DNA of 64,000 bases from Streptomyces turgidiscabies Car8 (GCF_000331005.1 NZ_AEJB01000514.1:90169-154168), one strand, 5' to 3'. Counted from the first letter of the stretch, positions 8,042 to 16,335 are shown. The notes: generated by a model not told the origin, from the letters alone. A program made the numbers and translations.

Positions 8042-9676
8042 TCAGCCGGAGACGCGGTACGTGGTCTCGTCGAAGTCGGCGTGCAGGCCCCCGCCTGCCA
8101 GGTCCCACGCCCACAGGCCGACGAACGCGCCGGTGAATCCCAGGGACCGGATCTGTCCGTCCACGATGTCCTCGGCATGCTCGTCCGACAGCACGGTGGC
8201 GTCGAGGGACGGGCCGAGGGGGCACCAGCCGGGGCCGGTGTCGTAGCGGAAGCGGAGCGTGGCGCCGTCGAGGTCGAGGCCGAGCCGAAGCCGGGCGGTG
8301 TCGCCGAGGCGTACCTCGCCCGCTTCGTCGACGCTCACCACGCCCCGGTCGCAGCTCGCCACGCGCAGCACCGTCTCGCCCCGGTCGTCGGCGGTGAGGT
8401 GGAGGTAGTACCAGGCGCGGGAGTTGTAGTACGCGGTGATGCCCGCCAACTGCTGCACCCCGTAAGGCCGGTACTCCACCGTCGCCTCGAAGGCACAGCG
8501 TGCGGCGGTCACCCGGCGGGCGACCAGACTCGCACCGGTGAGGCTCTGCGGTGAGCGTCCGCCGCGCAGCCGCAGGTGGGAGAGGCGCTCGGTGAGCGAG
8601 AGCCAGTCGGGGGCGGCGGGGCGGCGCAGGGTGGACCAGGCGGGGCCGAGGGCCGGCCGGTCGAAGCCGTCATACTCCCTGGGGCGCGTGTGGCCGGGGC
8701 CGGCGGGCTCCTCCTCGGCATCGGCGAGTTGCAGGTCCGGGGCGGTTACCTCTACGGCGGGCAGGCCGGTCGGGGTACGTGGCCAGCCGTCGGCAGTCCA
8801 GGTGACGGGGGTGAGCGCGGTTTCGCGCCCCAGCACGCACGGTCCGTGTCGGCCGTGGGGCCGGGCGACGAGATACGCCATGTACCACTCGTCGCCGGGC
8901 GTGTGCACCAGGCTTCCGTGCCCGGCTTTCTGCAGCGGCAGGTCGGGGTGGTCGCGAGCAGTGATCAGCGGGCCGAAGGGGTCGCGCTCATAGGGGCCGG
9001 TCAGGGTGGCCGAGCGGGCCACGGTGACCTGGTGGCCGTAGCCGGTGCCGCCGTCGGCGGTCAGCAGGTAGTACCAGGCGCCGCGACGGTAGAGGTTGGG
9101 GCCCTCGATCCAGCCGGCCTGCGGCGGCAGCACGATCCTGACCGGCTCGCCGGTCGTACGGCGTGTGGCACGGTCGAACTCGGTCGCTTCCAGGCCCGCC
9201 GAACCGCCGTGGCCCGGGCGCCAGTCGTGAACCAGGTTCACCAGCCAACTCCGGTCGCCGTCATGGAACAGCGACGCGTCGAAGCCACGCGCGTGCAGCA
9301 ACACCGGGTCGGACCACGGCCCGTCGATCGACGGGGCGGTCGTCAGGTAGTTGGGGCTGTCGGTGAAGCCGCCCGCGTAGGTCGACACGTTGCTGTAGAC
9401 GAGGTGGAAGAGGCCGTCCACGTGGCTCAGGCTCGGCGCCCACACGCCGCCGGAGTCCGGCCGTCCGGTCAGCTCCAGGAGCCGCGTGCTGTCGAGAGCC
9501 CCGCCCAGGGAGCGCCAGCGGACCAGGTCCCTGGAGTGGTGCAGACGTACGCCCGGATACCACTCGAACGTCGAGGTCGCCACGTAGAAGTCCGCCCCCA
9601 CCCGGACGATGGACGGATCGGGGTGCGAGCCGGCCAGTACGGGATTGCGGATGATCCGCGGGGTCGGCTCCGGCAT
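8042..9676 (-). CDS. Glycoside hydrolase family 43 (beta-xylosidase/arabinofuranosidase type)
   Basis: A 544-residue intracellular-looking glycosidase with no signal peptide. The five-bladed propeller domain spans about residues 8-320 with the family's acidic triad: Asp20 (AGSHPDPSIV), Asp133 (GFDASLF) and Glu191 (GWIEGPNLY). A C-terminal concanavalin-like domain of about 200 residues (from YDGFDRPALGPAWSTL) is typical of subfamily GH43_11 beta-xylosidases, which trim xylo-oligosaccharides. The ATG at 9676 has GGGAGAG upstream; an ATG at 9700 is less likely. It stands alone on this strand and is preceded by two short inverted repeats. Substrate could also be arabinan fragments. Confidence 0.92.
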   Translation of the reverse strand: MPEPTPRIIRNPVLAGSHPDPSIVRVGADFYVATSTFEWYPGVRLHHSRDLVRWRSLGGALDSTRLLELTGRPDSGGVWAPSLSHVDGLFHLVYSNVSTYAGGFTDSPNYLTTAPSIDGPWSDPVLLHARGFDASLFHDGDRSWLVNLVHDWRPGHGGSAGLEATEFDRATRRTTGEPVRIVLPPQAGWIEGPNLYRRGAWYYLLTADGGTGYGHQVTVARSATLTGPYERDPFGPLITARDHPDLPLQKAGHGSLVHTPGDEWYMAYLVARPHGRHGPCVLGRETALTPVTWTADGWPRTPTGLPAVEVTAPDLQLADAEEEPAGPGHTRPREYDGFDRPALGPAWSTLRRPAAPDWLSLTERLSHLRLRGGRSPQSLTGASLVARRVTAARCAFEATVEYRPYGVQQLAGITAYYNSRAWYYLHLTADDRGETVLRVASCDRGVVSVDEAGEVRLGDTARLRLGLDLDGATLRFRYDTGPGWCPLGPSLDATVLSDEHAEDIVDGQIRSLGFTGAFVGLWAWDLAGGGLHADFDETTYRVSG

Positions 9677-9994
9677 GAACGCCCACTCTCCCTGGCCCAC
9701 GGCCCACGTCTGACAGCCCCTCGAAGCGGCGGGCCGATGATCGGATGATCAAGAGGGACCGTAGTGTCGAACACGTTCGCAAGCAACGCCCCGTCCGCAG
9801 CCGGACCGCAGCACGCCCTTCGCCGTCCGCAACCCGCCCGCAGCCCGTCCTTCGCCGTCGGCAGCCCGGCCGTCCGTTCCTCGCCGTCTCCCCCGCCACC
9901 GCCCCCGGACGCCGTCCACGGGTCGGCCGCGGGCAGTCCAGGACCACGCGAAATCCGGTTGCCCGGCCGGAACGGCGCTGCGAGAGTCGTGGCC
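9677..9994. other. 318-bp intergenic region with inverted repeats and short direct repeats
   Basis: Gap between the GH43 gene and the alpha/beta hydrolase gene. Next to GH43 it holds two inverted repeats, TGATC-GGAT-GATCA (9738-9751) and CGAAC-AC-GTTCG (9768-9779), plausible sites for a sugar-responsive repressor. From about 9817 to 9890 a segment with the core TCGCCGTC occurs three times, starting at about 9820, 9852 and 9881. Frames here are open on both strands but have no family resemblance, so I call no gene. Confidence 0.5.
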
Positions 9995-10891
9995 ATGTCT
10001 GTCTTCTCCGCGTACGACGGAACCAAGCTGGCCTGTCGCGAACTCGGGGAGGGGCCGCCACTGGTCTGTCTTCCCGGCGGCCCGATGCGGGACTCCGACT
10101 ACCTCGGAGACCTCGGCGGCCTGTCCGCGCACCGGCGCCTGATCATGCTCGACCCCCGGGGCACCGGCCGGTCCGCGGTACCGGAGGACCCCGCGTCCTA
10201 CCGCTGCGACCGTCTTGTCGAGGACGTCGAGGCCCTGCGCGAACACCTCGGCCTCGACCGGCTCGACCTGCTCGGCCACTCCGCCGGCACGAACCTGGCC
10301 GTGCTGTACGCGGCCCGGTACCCCGAGCGCGTCGCCAGCCTCGCGCTGATCACCCCGAGCGTCCTGGCCCTCGGCGTCACCGTCACCGGAGACGTCCGGA
10401 TCCGGACGGCACGGCTGCGCCGGGACGAGCCGTGGTTCCCGGAGGCGTTCGCGGCCCTGGAGTCCCTCGTCGCCGGCCGGCCCGATGCCGACACCTTCCA
10501 GGCCATCGCCCCCTTCTGGTACGGCCGTTGGGACGAGACCGCGCGCGCCCACCGGGCGGCCGAGGACGAACAGCGCCACGACGAGGCCGCGGCCGTCTTC
10601 GCCGCCGAGGGCGCCTTCGACCCGGCAGCCACCCGGGCGGCGCTCGCTTCTCTCGCCTCACCGGTCCTCGTCCTGGCCGGGGAGGTCGACCTGAACTCCC
10701 CGCCGCCCGCGATGGCCGAGCTCGCGGGACTGTTCCCGCACGCCGAACTCGTCGTCCAGCCCGGCGCCGGCCACTTCCCGTGGCTCGACGACGCGGACCG
10801 GTTCGTGGCGACCACCCAACCCTTCCCGGGACGAGAAACAGTCCCTCGGACGCCGCCAAAGCCCCTCGACTCCCAACTGGAGAACGCCTGA
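9995..10891 (+). CDS. Alpha/beta hydrolase (proline iminopeptidase-like)
   Basis: A 298-residue hydrolase. It has the oxyanion-hole region CLPGGPMRDSDYLGDL, the strand LIMLDPRGTGRS, the nucleophile elbow GHSAGTN with the catalytic Ser, a late acid region (LVLAGEVDLNSPP), and the catalytic His in GAGHFPWLDD. The GGP loop and overall length resemble the S33 prolyl aminopeptidase group, but many such proteins are general esterases. The ATG at 9995 is chosen because the 77-residue upstream extension is low-complexity Pro/Ser sequence. The stop overlaps the next gene's ATG (TGATG at 10889-10893), so the two are cotranscribed. Confidence 0.88.
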   Translation: MSVFSAYDGTKLACRELGEGPPLVCLPGGPMRDSDYLGDLGGLSAHRRLIMLDPRGTGRSAVPEDPASYRCDRLVEDVEALREHLGLDRLDLLGHSAGTNLAVLYAARYPERVASLALITPSVLALGVTVTGDVRIRTARLRRDEPWFPEAFAALESLVAGRPDADTFQAIAPFWYGRWDETARAHRAAEDEQRHDEAAAVFAAEGAFDPAATRAALASLASPVLVLAGEVDLNSPPPAMAELAGLFPHAELVVQPGAGHFPWLDDADRFVATTQPFPGRETVPRTPPKPLDSQLENA

Positions 10892-11640
10892 TGGAAATCG
10901 TGCGCTTCGTGGAAATCCTGGACGCGCAGGGCCAGTTGATGGCCGACGCCGCCGAGCGGGCAGGTACCGACGCCAAGGTGCCGACCTGCCCGGGCTGGCA
11001 GGTACGCGACCTGGTGCTGCACACGGGCGTGGTACACCGCTGGGCCGCCTGGTACGTCGCAGAGCGGATCATGTCCCCCCAGCGCCCCGGCGGCCCGCCC
11101 GACCTCGACGGCGGCGCGCTGCTCACCTGGTTCCGGGAGGGCCACCGCACCCTCGTCGACACCCTCGCCTCGGCGCCGCCCGACGTCGAGTGCTGGAGCT
11201 TCATGACCGCCCCCTCACCCCTCGCCTTCTGGGCCCGTCGGCAGGCCCATGAGACCGCTGTCCACCGGGTGGACGCCGAGTCCGCGGTCGGTGCCACGCG
11301 CACGCCGCTCGCCCCGGAGTTCGCCGTGGACGGCATCGACGAACTGCTGCTCGGTTTCCACGCCCGCGCCAAGAGCCAGGTCCGCACGGACGAGCCCCGT
11401 GTGCTCCGGGTCCGGGCGACCGACCGGGCCGACGCGGTGTGGACCGTACGCCTGTCGTCGGAGCCGCCGGCGGCCGAACGAGCCGCCCCCCAGGCGGTGT
11501 CGACGGATCAGGAGGCCGACTGCGAGGTGAGCGGCCCGGCCGCCGCTCTCTACCTGGCGCTGTGGAACCGACAGCCCTTCACCGGCGTGACCGGCGATCC
11601 CGCGCTCGCCGCCCTGTGGCAGGAGAAGTCCGCCGTCTGA
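10891..11640 (+). CDS. Maleylpyruvate isomerase family mycothiol-dependent protein
   Basis: A 249-residue protein of the mycothiol-dependent maleylpyruvate isomerase/DinB-like four-helix group. The N-terminal metal-binding bundle shows VPTCPGWQVRDLVLHTGVVHRW and RRQAHETAVHRVDAE, whose His and Glu residues would bind the metal. A C-terminal MDMPI_C-like domain follows (EVSGPAAALYLALWNRQP). Relatives use mycothiol, the actinobacterial thiol, for isomerisation or detoxification. Translation is coupled to the alpha/beta hydrolase by the TGATG overlap, suggesting the pair acts on one small molecule. The actual reaction is unknown. Confidence 0.87.
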   Translation: MEIVRFVEILDAQGQLMADAAERAGTDAKVPTCPGWQVRDLVLHTGVVHRWAAWYVAERIMSPQRPGGPPDLDGGALLTWFREGHRTLVDTLASAPPDVECWSFMTAPSPLAFWARRQAHETAVHRVDAESAVGATRTPLAPEFAVDGIDELLLGFHARAKSQVRTDEPRVLRVRATDRADAVWTVRLSSEPPAAERAAPQAVSTDQEADCEVSGPAAALYLALWNRQPFTGVTGDPALAALWQEKSAV

Positions 11641-11695
11641 CGCCGGCCCGCGTTCCGTACCACCGACCAGTTTGTTGCATCCACATTAACTGCAC

Positions 11696-11723
11696 TTGCA
11701 TTCAATGCATGCGCATGTACTGT
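11696..11723 (+). promoter_or_regulatory. Promoter with overlapping inverted repeat before the MFS exporter
   Basis: A -35-like TTGCAT (11696-11701) and a -10-like TACTGT (11718-11723) are 16 bp apart. They would start transcription at about 11730, right at the ATG (11731), giving a leaderless mRNA; no ribosome-binding site is visible. The repeat TGCAT-TCA-ATGCA (11697-11709) covers the -35 box and would suit a repressor. Confidence 0.5.
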
Positions 11724-11730
11724 CTTCGGC

Positions 11731-13218
11731 ATGACCTCTCCGCTCACCACCCCGGCGACCGACGGCCGCTGGACTCCCCGTCTGTGGGGCACCCTTCTGG
11801 TGCTCTGCGCCGCGATGTTCCTGGACGCGCTGGACGTGTCGATGGTCGGTGTCGCACTGCCGTCCATCGGCTCCGAACTCGACCTCTCCACCTCGACGCT
11901 GCAATGGATCGTCAGCGGCTACATCCTGGGATACGGCGGCCTCCTGCTCCTCGGCGGGAGGACCGCCGACCTGCTCGGCCGCCGTCAGGTGTTCCTCGTG
12001 GCACTCGGCGTCTTCGCCCTCGCCTCGCTGCTCGGCGGACTCGTCGACTCCGGCCCCCTGCTGATCGCCAGCCGCTTCGTCAAGGGACTCAGCGCCGCCT
12101 TCACCGCTCCGGCCGGCCTGTCCATCATCACCACGACCTTCGCGGAGGGCCCGCTGCGCAACCGGGCCCTGTCCATCTACACCACCTGCGCGGCCACCGG
12201 CTTCTCGATGGGCCTGGTCCTCTCCGGCCTGCTCACCGAGGCGAGTTGGCGCCTGACCATGCTGCTGCCGGCCCCGGTCGCCGTGCTCGCCCTGGTCGCC
12301 GGCCTGAAGCTGCTGCCGCGCAGCGAACGCGAGAAGGACCACAACGGCTACGACGTCCCCGGCGCGATTCTCGGCACCGCCTCGATGCTGCTGCTGGTCT
12401 TCACCGTCGTGCAGGCCCCGCAGGTCGGCTGGGCATCCGCCCGGACCCTGCTGTCCTTCCTCGCCGTGGCCGTGCTGCTCACCGTCTTCGTCCGCGTCGA
12501 GCGGCGCTCCGCCGGACCGCTCATCCGGCTGGGTGTGCTGCGCTCCGGCCCCCAGATTCGCGCCCAGCTCGGCGCGTTGACGCTGTTCGGCTCGTACGTC
12601 GGATTCCAGTTCCTGGTGACCATCTACATGCAGTCACTGCTCGGCTGGTCGGCGCTGCACACGGCGCTCGCCTTCCTCCCGGCCGGTGCGATCGTCGCGC
12701 TGTCGGCGACGAAGATGGGCGCGATCGTCGACCGGTTCGGCACCCAGCGGCTGATCGTGGCGGGCTTCGTGCTGATGATCACCGGGTACGCCCTGTTCCT
12801 CCGGGTCAGCCTCGACCCGGACTACGCCACCCTGATCCTGCCGTCGATGGTACTGATCGGCGGCGCCTTCGCCCTGGTCTTCCCCTCGCTCAACATCCAG
12901 GCCACGAACGGCGTCGACGACCATGAACAGGGCATGGTCTCCGGCCTGTTGAACACCTCGGTCCAGGTGGGCGGCGCGATCTTCCTGGCCGTCGTGACGG
13001 CGGTGGTCACCGCGGGCACCCCCGCGAACCCCTCGCCGCAGGCCGTCCTCGACGCCTACCGGCCCGGACTGATCGTGGTGACGGGCATCGCGCTCGTCGG
13101 CCTGCTCGCCACGCTCCCCGGACTGCGCACCCGGCGTCCGGGCCGGTCCGTCGTCGTCGCGAAGTCCGTTCAGCAGCAGGAGGAGACGGCACCCGAACCC
13201 GTGGCGGCCCGCGACTGA
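11731..13218 (+). CDS. MFS transporter, DHA2 (14-helix drug exporter) family
   Basis: A 495-residue exporter with about 14 hydrophobic helices. The motif DALDVSMVGVALPSIGSELDLS in the first helix and GRTADLLGRRQVF in the loop between helices 2 and 3 (motif A) are typical of the DHA2 drug:proton antiporters, which expel antibiotics, dyes or secondary metabolites. A Gln/Glu-rich cytoplasmic tail closes the protein. The ATG at 11731 seems leaderless, with a promoter and an operator-like repeat immediately upstream. No regulator is adjacent, which is unusual for this family. An 11-bp stem terminator follows at 13240-13269. Confidence 0.92.
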   Translation: MTSPLTTPATDGRWTPRLWGTLLVLCAAMFLDALDVSMVGVALPSIGSELDLSTSTLQWIVSGYILGYGGLLLLGGRTADLLGRRQVFLVALGVFALASLLGGLVDSGPLLIASRFVKGLSAAFTAPAGLSIITTTFAEGPLRNRALSIYTTCAATGFSMGLVLSGLLTEASWRLTMLLPAPVAVLALVAGLKLLPRSEREKDHNGYDVPGAILGTASMLLLVFTVVQAPQVGWASARTLLSFLAVAVLLTVFVRVERRSAGPLIRLGVLRSGPQIRAQLGALTLFGSYVGFQFLVTIYMQSLLGWSALHTALAFLPAGAIVALSATKMGAIVDRFGTQRLIVAGFVLMITGYALFLRVSLDPDYATLILPSMVLIGGAFALVFPSLNIQATNGVDDHEQGMVSGLLNTSVQVGGAIFLAVVTAVVTAGTPANPSPQAVLDAYRPGLIVVTGIALVGLLATLPGLRTRRPGRSVVVAKSVQQQEETAPEPVAARD

Positions 13219-13239
13219 CCGGGTCTGTCCGGCGTCCGA

Positions 13240-13269
13240 GCCCGGCCGGGGTGGCTTGCCCGGCCGGGC
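13240..13269 (+). terminator. Hairpin terminator after the MFS gene
   Basis: Perfect 11-bp stem (GCCCGGCCGGG / CCCGGCCGGGC) around an 8-base loop, 22 bp past the MFS stop. There is no U tract, as is usual in Streptomyces. Confidence 0.65.
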
Positions 13270-13311
13270 ACCGCCTGTTTGACTCGCCGGATGGACAACT
13301 ACGGGGACCAC

Positions 13312-13614
13312 ATGGGGCAGGGCCGCGCGAGAAACTCCCAGGCGCGGCGGGACGCGGTCACCGTGGAGATCGGATACGCCCTGTGCAGCGCCGTCTTCCT
13401 GGCGGCCGTCGTCTTCGCGGTGGTGACCGGTCCGGCGTGGGTCTTCGACCTGTCCGACACCGCGCAGCGCACGCTCGTCGCGGCGGGCGCGACGCTGGGC
13501 GCCGTCCTGTTCATGGTGCGCGTGGTGAGCGTACTGAACCGTTTCGGTCGCGCAGGCGACACCACCGATGGGTCTCAGCCGAGCCAGCCCGGCCGCACCA
13601 ACCCCGACTCGTAG
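13312..13614 (+). CDS. DUF6332 family small membrane protein
   Basis: A 100-residue protein with a basic N-terminus and two hydrophobic helices (about residues 20-40 and 50-70) linked by a short PAWVFDLSDTAQRT loop. It ends in a polar Ser/Gln/Pro tail. The pattern DAVTVEIGYALCSAVFLAAVVF and the size match DUF6332 of Streptomyces, whose function is unknown. The ATG at 13312 has GGGGAC upstream and gives the family's usual N-terminus; an ATG at 13291 is possible. The last 40 bases overlap the end of the response-regulator gene on the opposite strand. Confidence 0.72.
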   Translation: MGQGRARNSQARRDAVTVEIGYALCSAVFLAAVVFAVVTGPAWVFDLSDTAQRTLVAAGATLGAVLFMVRVVSVLNRFGRAGDTTDGSQPSQPGRTNPDS

Positions 13615-14240
13615 GCCAGCACCACCAGTTGGGCCCGGTCGCGGGCGCCCAGCTTCACCATCGTGCGGCTCACGTGGGTCTTCGCGGTGAGCGGACTGAC
13701 GACCAGGCGGCGGGCGATCTCCGCGTTGGACAGGCCCATTCCGACCAGGGCCATCACCTCCCGTTCCCGTTCGGTGAGCCCGGTGAGGGCGTCGACTGTG
13801 GCCGGTTCCTTCGAGCGGGCGGCGAACTCGCCGATCAGCCGTCGCGTGACTCCCGGCGAGAGCAGCGCGTCACCGGCGACCACCGCCCGTACGGCGCGCA
13901 GGAGTTCGTCCGGCTCGGTGTCCTTCACCAGAAAGCCGGAGGCACCGCTGCGGATCGCCTCGAAGACGTACTCGTCGAGTTCGAAGGTGGTCAGCATGAC
14001 CACCCTGACGTCGTTCAGCGCGGTGTCGCCGGTGATCCGTCGGGTCGCGGCGAGCCCGTCCAGCACCGGCATGCGGATGTCCATCAGGACGACATCGGGG
14101 CGCAGTTCGCGTACGGCACGCAGCGCTTCCTCTCCGTCGGCGGCCTCCCCGGCCACCTCGATGTCGGGCTGTGCGTCGAGCAGTGCCCTGAACCCCGCGC
14201 GCACCAACGACTGGTCGTCGGCGAGCAGTACACGGATCAC
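13575..14240 (-). CDS. LuxR/NarL-family response regulator
   Basis: A 221-residue regulator. The receiver domain (residues 1-120) has the acidic pair Asp8-Asp9, the phosphorylated Asp54 (VVLMDIRMPVLDG) and the Lys in FLVKDTEP. The C-terminal helix-turn-helix (LTEREREVMALVGMGLSNAEIARRLVVSPLTAKTHVSRTMVKL) binds DNA when dimerised. The GTG start at 14240 overlaps the stop of the histidine kinase gene (GTGA), so the two form a coupled operon transcribed kinase first. Its 3' end overlaps the DUF6332 gene on the other strand. The palindrome at 15528-15553, upstream of the pair, is a candidate binding site. Confidence 0.94.
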   Translation of the reverse strand: MIRVLLADDQSLVRAGFRALLDAQPDIEVAGEAADGEEALRAVRELRPDVVLMDIRMPVLDGLAATRRITGDTALNDVRVVMLTTFELDEYVFEAIRSGASGFLVKDTEPDELLRAVRAVVAGDALLSPGVTRRLIGEFAARSKEPATVDALTGLTEREREVMALVGMGLSNAEIARRLVVSPLTAKTHVSRTMVKLGARDRAQLVVLAYESGLVRPGWLG

Positions 14241-15472
14241 CGGTCCTCCTTCACCCTGAGCGGCAGCACTGCCAGCACCCGGAAACCGCCGTCCGCTCGC
14301 GGCCCCGCCTCGATCGTGCCACCGAGGGCGGCGGCCCGCTCCCGCATCCCGGCCAGCCCGTTCCCGCTGCCACCCGCGTCGGCGCCGGTCGCGGGCCCGT
14401 CGTCGTCGACGCGCAGCCGCAGGACGCCGTCCGCTTCGTCCGCCTCGACCCGCACGCGCGCGTGCCGTGAACCGGAGTGCCGTACGACGTTGGTGAGGGC
14501 CTCCTGGACGATCCGGAAGGCGGCGAGATCGGCACCCGGCGGCAGCTTCGGGGCCGCGCCCCGCACCTCTACGGTCAGTCCGGCCGCCGCCGCCTGCTCC
14601 ACCAGCTCGGACAGCCGCTCCAACCCGGGCGCCGGAGCGCGCGGCGCGTCCCCCGGCGTACGCAGCGTGTCGAGCACCTGACGCACCTCGCCGAGCGCCT
14701 CTTTGCTCGCCGCCTTGATGGTGGTGAGCGCGGTGCGGGCCTGCTCGGGGTCGGAGTCGAGCAGCGCGAGACCGACCCCGGCCTGCACGTTGATGACCGA
14801 AATACTGTGCGCGAGTACGTCGTGCAGTTCGCGCGCGATCCGCAACCGCTCCTCGTCGGCGCGCCGCCGGACGGCCTGGGCGCGCTCGGCGCGTTCCCGG
14901 TCCCACTGCTCCCGTCGCACCCTGACCAGCTCGGCGACCGCCACGACGGCCACCACCCAGGCGGCGACCACGAGCTCCTGACTCCAGGGAGCGGCCTTGT
15001 CGCCGGAGGGCGGCAGCCACCGGTACAGCCAGTGCGCGATCAGCACGTGCCCGGCCCAGAGCATCCCGACAGCCGCCCACGCGGCCCCGCGGTGCCCGGC
15101 GACCACCGCGCTGAAGCAGCCCAGTACCACGGTCAGGAAGACCGGCCCGTAGGGATATCCGGCGCCGAGGTACACCATGGCGGCAGCGGCGGTGCCGAAG
15201 ACGACGAGCACCGGATACCGCTGCCGCCACAGCAGCAGCGCCGAACCGGCAACGAGCAGGAGAACGGCGAAGAGGTCCAGGTGGGCGCGGTCCCCTTCCT
15301 GTCGGCCGGCTGCGAGCTTCGAGCCGACGAGCACGAAGGCGGTCAGCAGGAGGACGGAACGCCAGGGCCACCGGCCGACACCCCGGTCCGCGACCGCCGG
15401 GCCTTCCCCGTCCCGGGACCCCCACCGCCGGGGCGAACCTCCCCCGCGTCCGCGTACGCGCTGCTCGTCCAT
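14237..15472 (-). CDS. Sensor histidine kinase (HisKA_3 / NarL-partner type)
   Basis: A 411-residue membrane kinase. An Arg/Gly-rich start is followed by five or six hydrophobic helices over about residues 30-180 and no sizeable outer domain, so the signal is probably sensed in the membrane. A coiled linker with ERAERAQAVRRRADEER leads to the dimerisation/phosphorylation motif RIARELHDVLAHSISV, where the His is phosphorylated. The ATPase domain has FRIVQEALTNVVRH (N box) and SGNGLAGMRERAAALGG (G box). It is translated just ahead of its response regulator. The ATG at 15472 is preferred over the 450-residue reading, whose extra N-terminus runs through a palindrome. Confidence 0.92.
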   Translation of the reverse strand: MDEQRVRGRGGGSPRRWGSRDGEGPAVADRGVGRWPWRSVLLLTAFVLVGSKLAAGRQEGDRAHLDLFAVLLLVAGSALLLWRQRYPVLVVFGTAAAAMVYLGAGYPYGPVFLTVVLGCFSAVVAGHRGAAWAAVGMLWAGHVLIAHWLYRWLPPSGDKAAPWSQELVVAAWVVAVVAVAELVRVRREQWDRERAERAQAVRRRADEERLRIARELHDVLAHSISVINVQAGVGLALLDSDPEQARTALTTIKAASKEALGEVRQVLDTLRTPGDAPRAPAPGLERLSELVEQAAAAGLTVEVRGAAPKLPPGADLAAFRIVQEALTNVVRHSGSRHARVRVEADEADGVLRLRVDDDGPATGADAGGSGNGLAGMRERAAALGGTIEAGPRADGGFRVLAVLPLRVKEDR

Positions 15473-15527
15473 GCCCGCCACGCTAGACGGCACCGCCCCG
15501 CCACGGCGTCCGCCGGACGAGGTGATC

Positions 15528-15553
15528 ACCCGTACTCCCCGGGGAGTACGGGT
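15528..15553. promoter_or_regulatory. Perfect 26-bp palindrome upstream of the kinase/regulator operon
   Basis: Uninterrupted self-complementary sequence with core CGTACTCCCCGGGGAGTACG, extended by ACC and GGT at its ends. It lies 56 bp before the kinase ATG and 72 bp after the TetR stop. The lack of a loop argues for a protein-binding site rather than a terminator; the local response regulator is the obvious candidate. Confidence 0.65.
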
Positions 15554-15624
15554 CCGGGGGCGCCCTGTCCGCGGCGCCCGCCCCACCACCCCCCTGCTCC
15601 GTCCGCTCCCTCGGCTTCCCTTTG

Positions 15625-16335
15625 CTACTTCTCCTTCTCCTTCTCGGGGAACACCAGCCCCACCCCGTGGCCGATACGGCTGACGGCGTACCGGTAGAAC
15701 CTCTCCCGGTCCTCCACCACCCGGTTGAACTGACCGAACAGCTCGAACCCGACCAGCCCGTACACCTGCGCCCAGGCCGCGGCGAGCGCCAGCGCCACCT
15801 CCGGTGGCAGGTCGGGGGCGATGTCGGCGGCCAACCGCTCGCCCTCGGGGCGCAGTTCGGCGGGGATCGGGGTGAGCGCCACCCCTCGGCCCCGGTGGGC
15901 GTCACGCACGATGTCCATCAGCAGCAGTCCGACCCGCGAGGCGGCCGGCACGGTGGTGGGGGGCGCCTTGTACCCGGGGACCGGGGAGCCGTAGATCAGC
16001 GCGTACTCGTGGGGACTGTCCAGCGCCCAGCCGCGCACCGCTTCGCACACCGCGACCCAGCGCCGCAGCGGGCCGGTGTCCGCGACGGCGGCGTGGGCGG
16101 TCTCGGCGGCCTCGCCCAGGGAGTCGTAGGCGTCGATGATGAGGGCGGTCAGCAGGTCGTCACGGCTCGGGAAGTAGCGGTAGAGCGCGGAGGAGACCAT
16201 GCCGAGTTCACGGGCGACGGCCCGCAGCGAGAGTTTGGCGGCCCCTTCGGCCGCGAGCTGTCTGCGCGCCTCGTCCTTGATCGCCGAGGTGACCTCGATC
16301 CGGGCACGGGCGCGGGCTCCTTTTGCGGTGCTCAT
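15625..16335 (-). CDS. TetR/AcrR family regulator (TetR_C_33 / WHG domain type)
   Basis: A 236-residue repressor. The DNA-binding domain is near residues 12-60 (AIKDEARRQLAAEGAAKLSLRAVARELGMVSSALYRYFPSRDDLL). The C-terminal ligand domain has the WALDSPHEYALIYGSPVPGYKAP block seen in the TetR_C_33 group, and the protein ends in a Glu/Lys tail. The ATG at 16335 is favoured over upstream codons that run into the shared promoter. It is divergent from the deazaflavin-type oxidoreductase at 16511; two AGAGCAGTGCTCT-type repeats between them mark the likely operator. It probably represses both genes. Confidence 0.93.
   Translation of the reverse strand: MSTAKGARARARIEVTSAIKDEARRQLAAEGAAKLSLRAVARELGMVSSALYRYFPSRDDLLTALIIDAYDSLGEAAETAHAAVADTGPLRRWVAVCEAVRGWALDSPHEYALIYGSPVPGYKAPPTTVPAASRVGLLLMDIVRDAHRGRGVALTPIPAELRPEGERLAADIAPDLPPEVALALAAAWAQVYGLVGFELFGQFNRVVEDRERFYRYAVSRIGHGVGLVFPEKEKEK

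Noticed and set aside
9764..9994. Upstream extension of the alpha/beta hydrolase frame
   Set aside because: The added 77 residues are Pro/Ser low-complexity and cross the direct repeats; family N-terminus fits ATG 9995.
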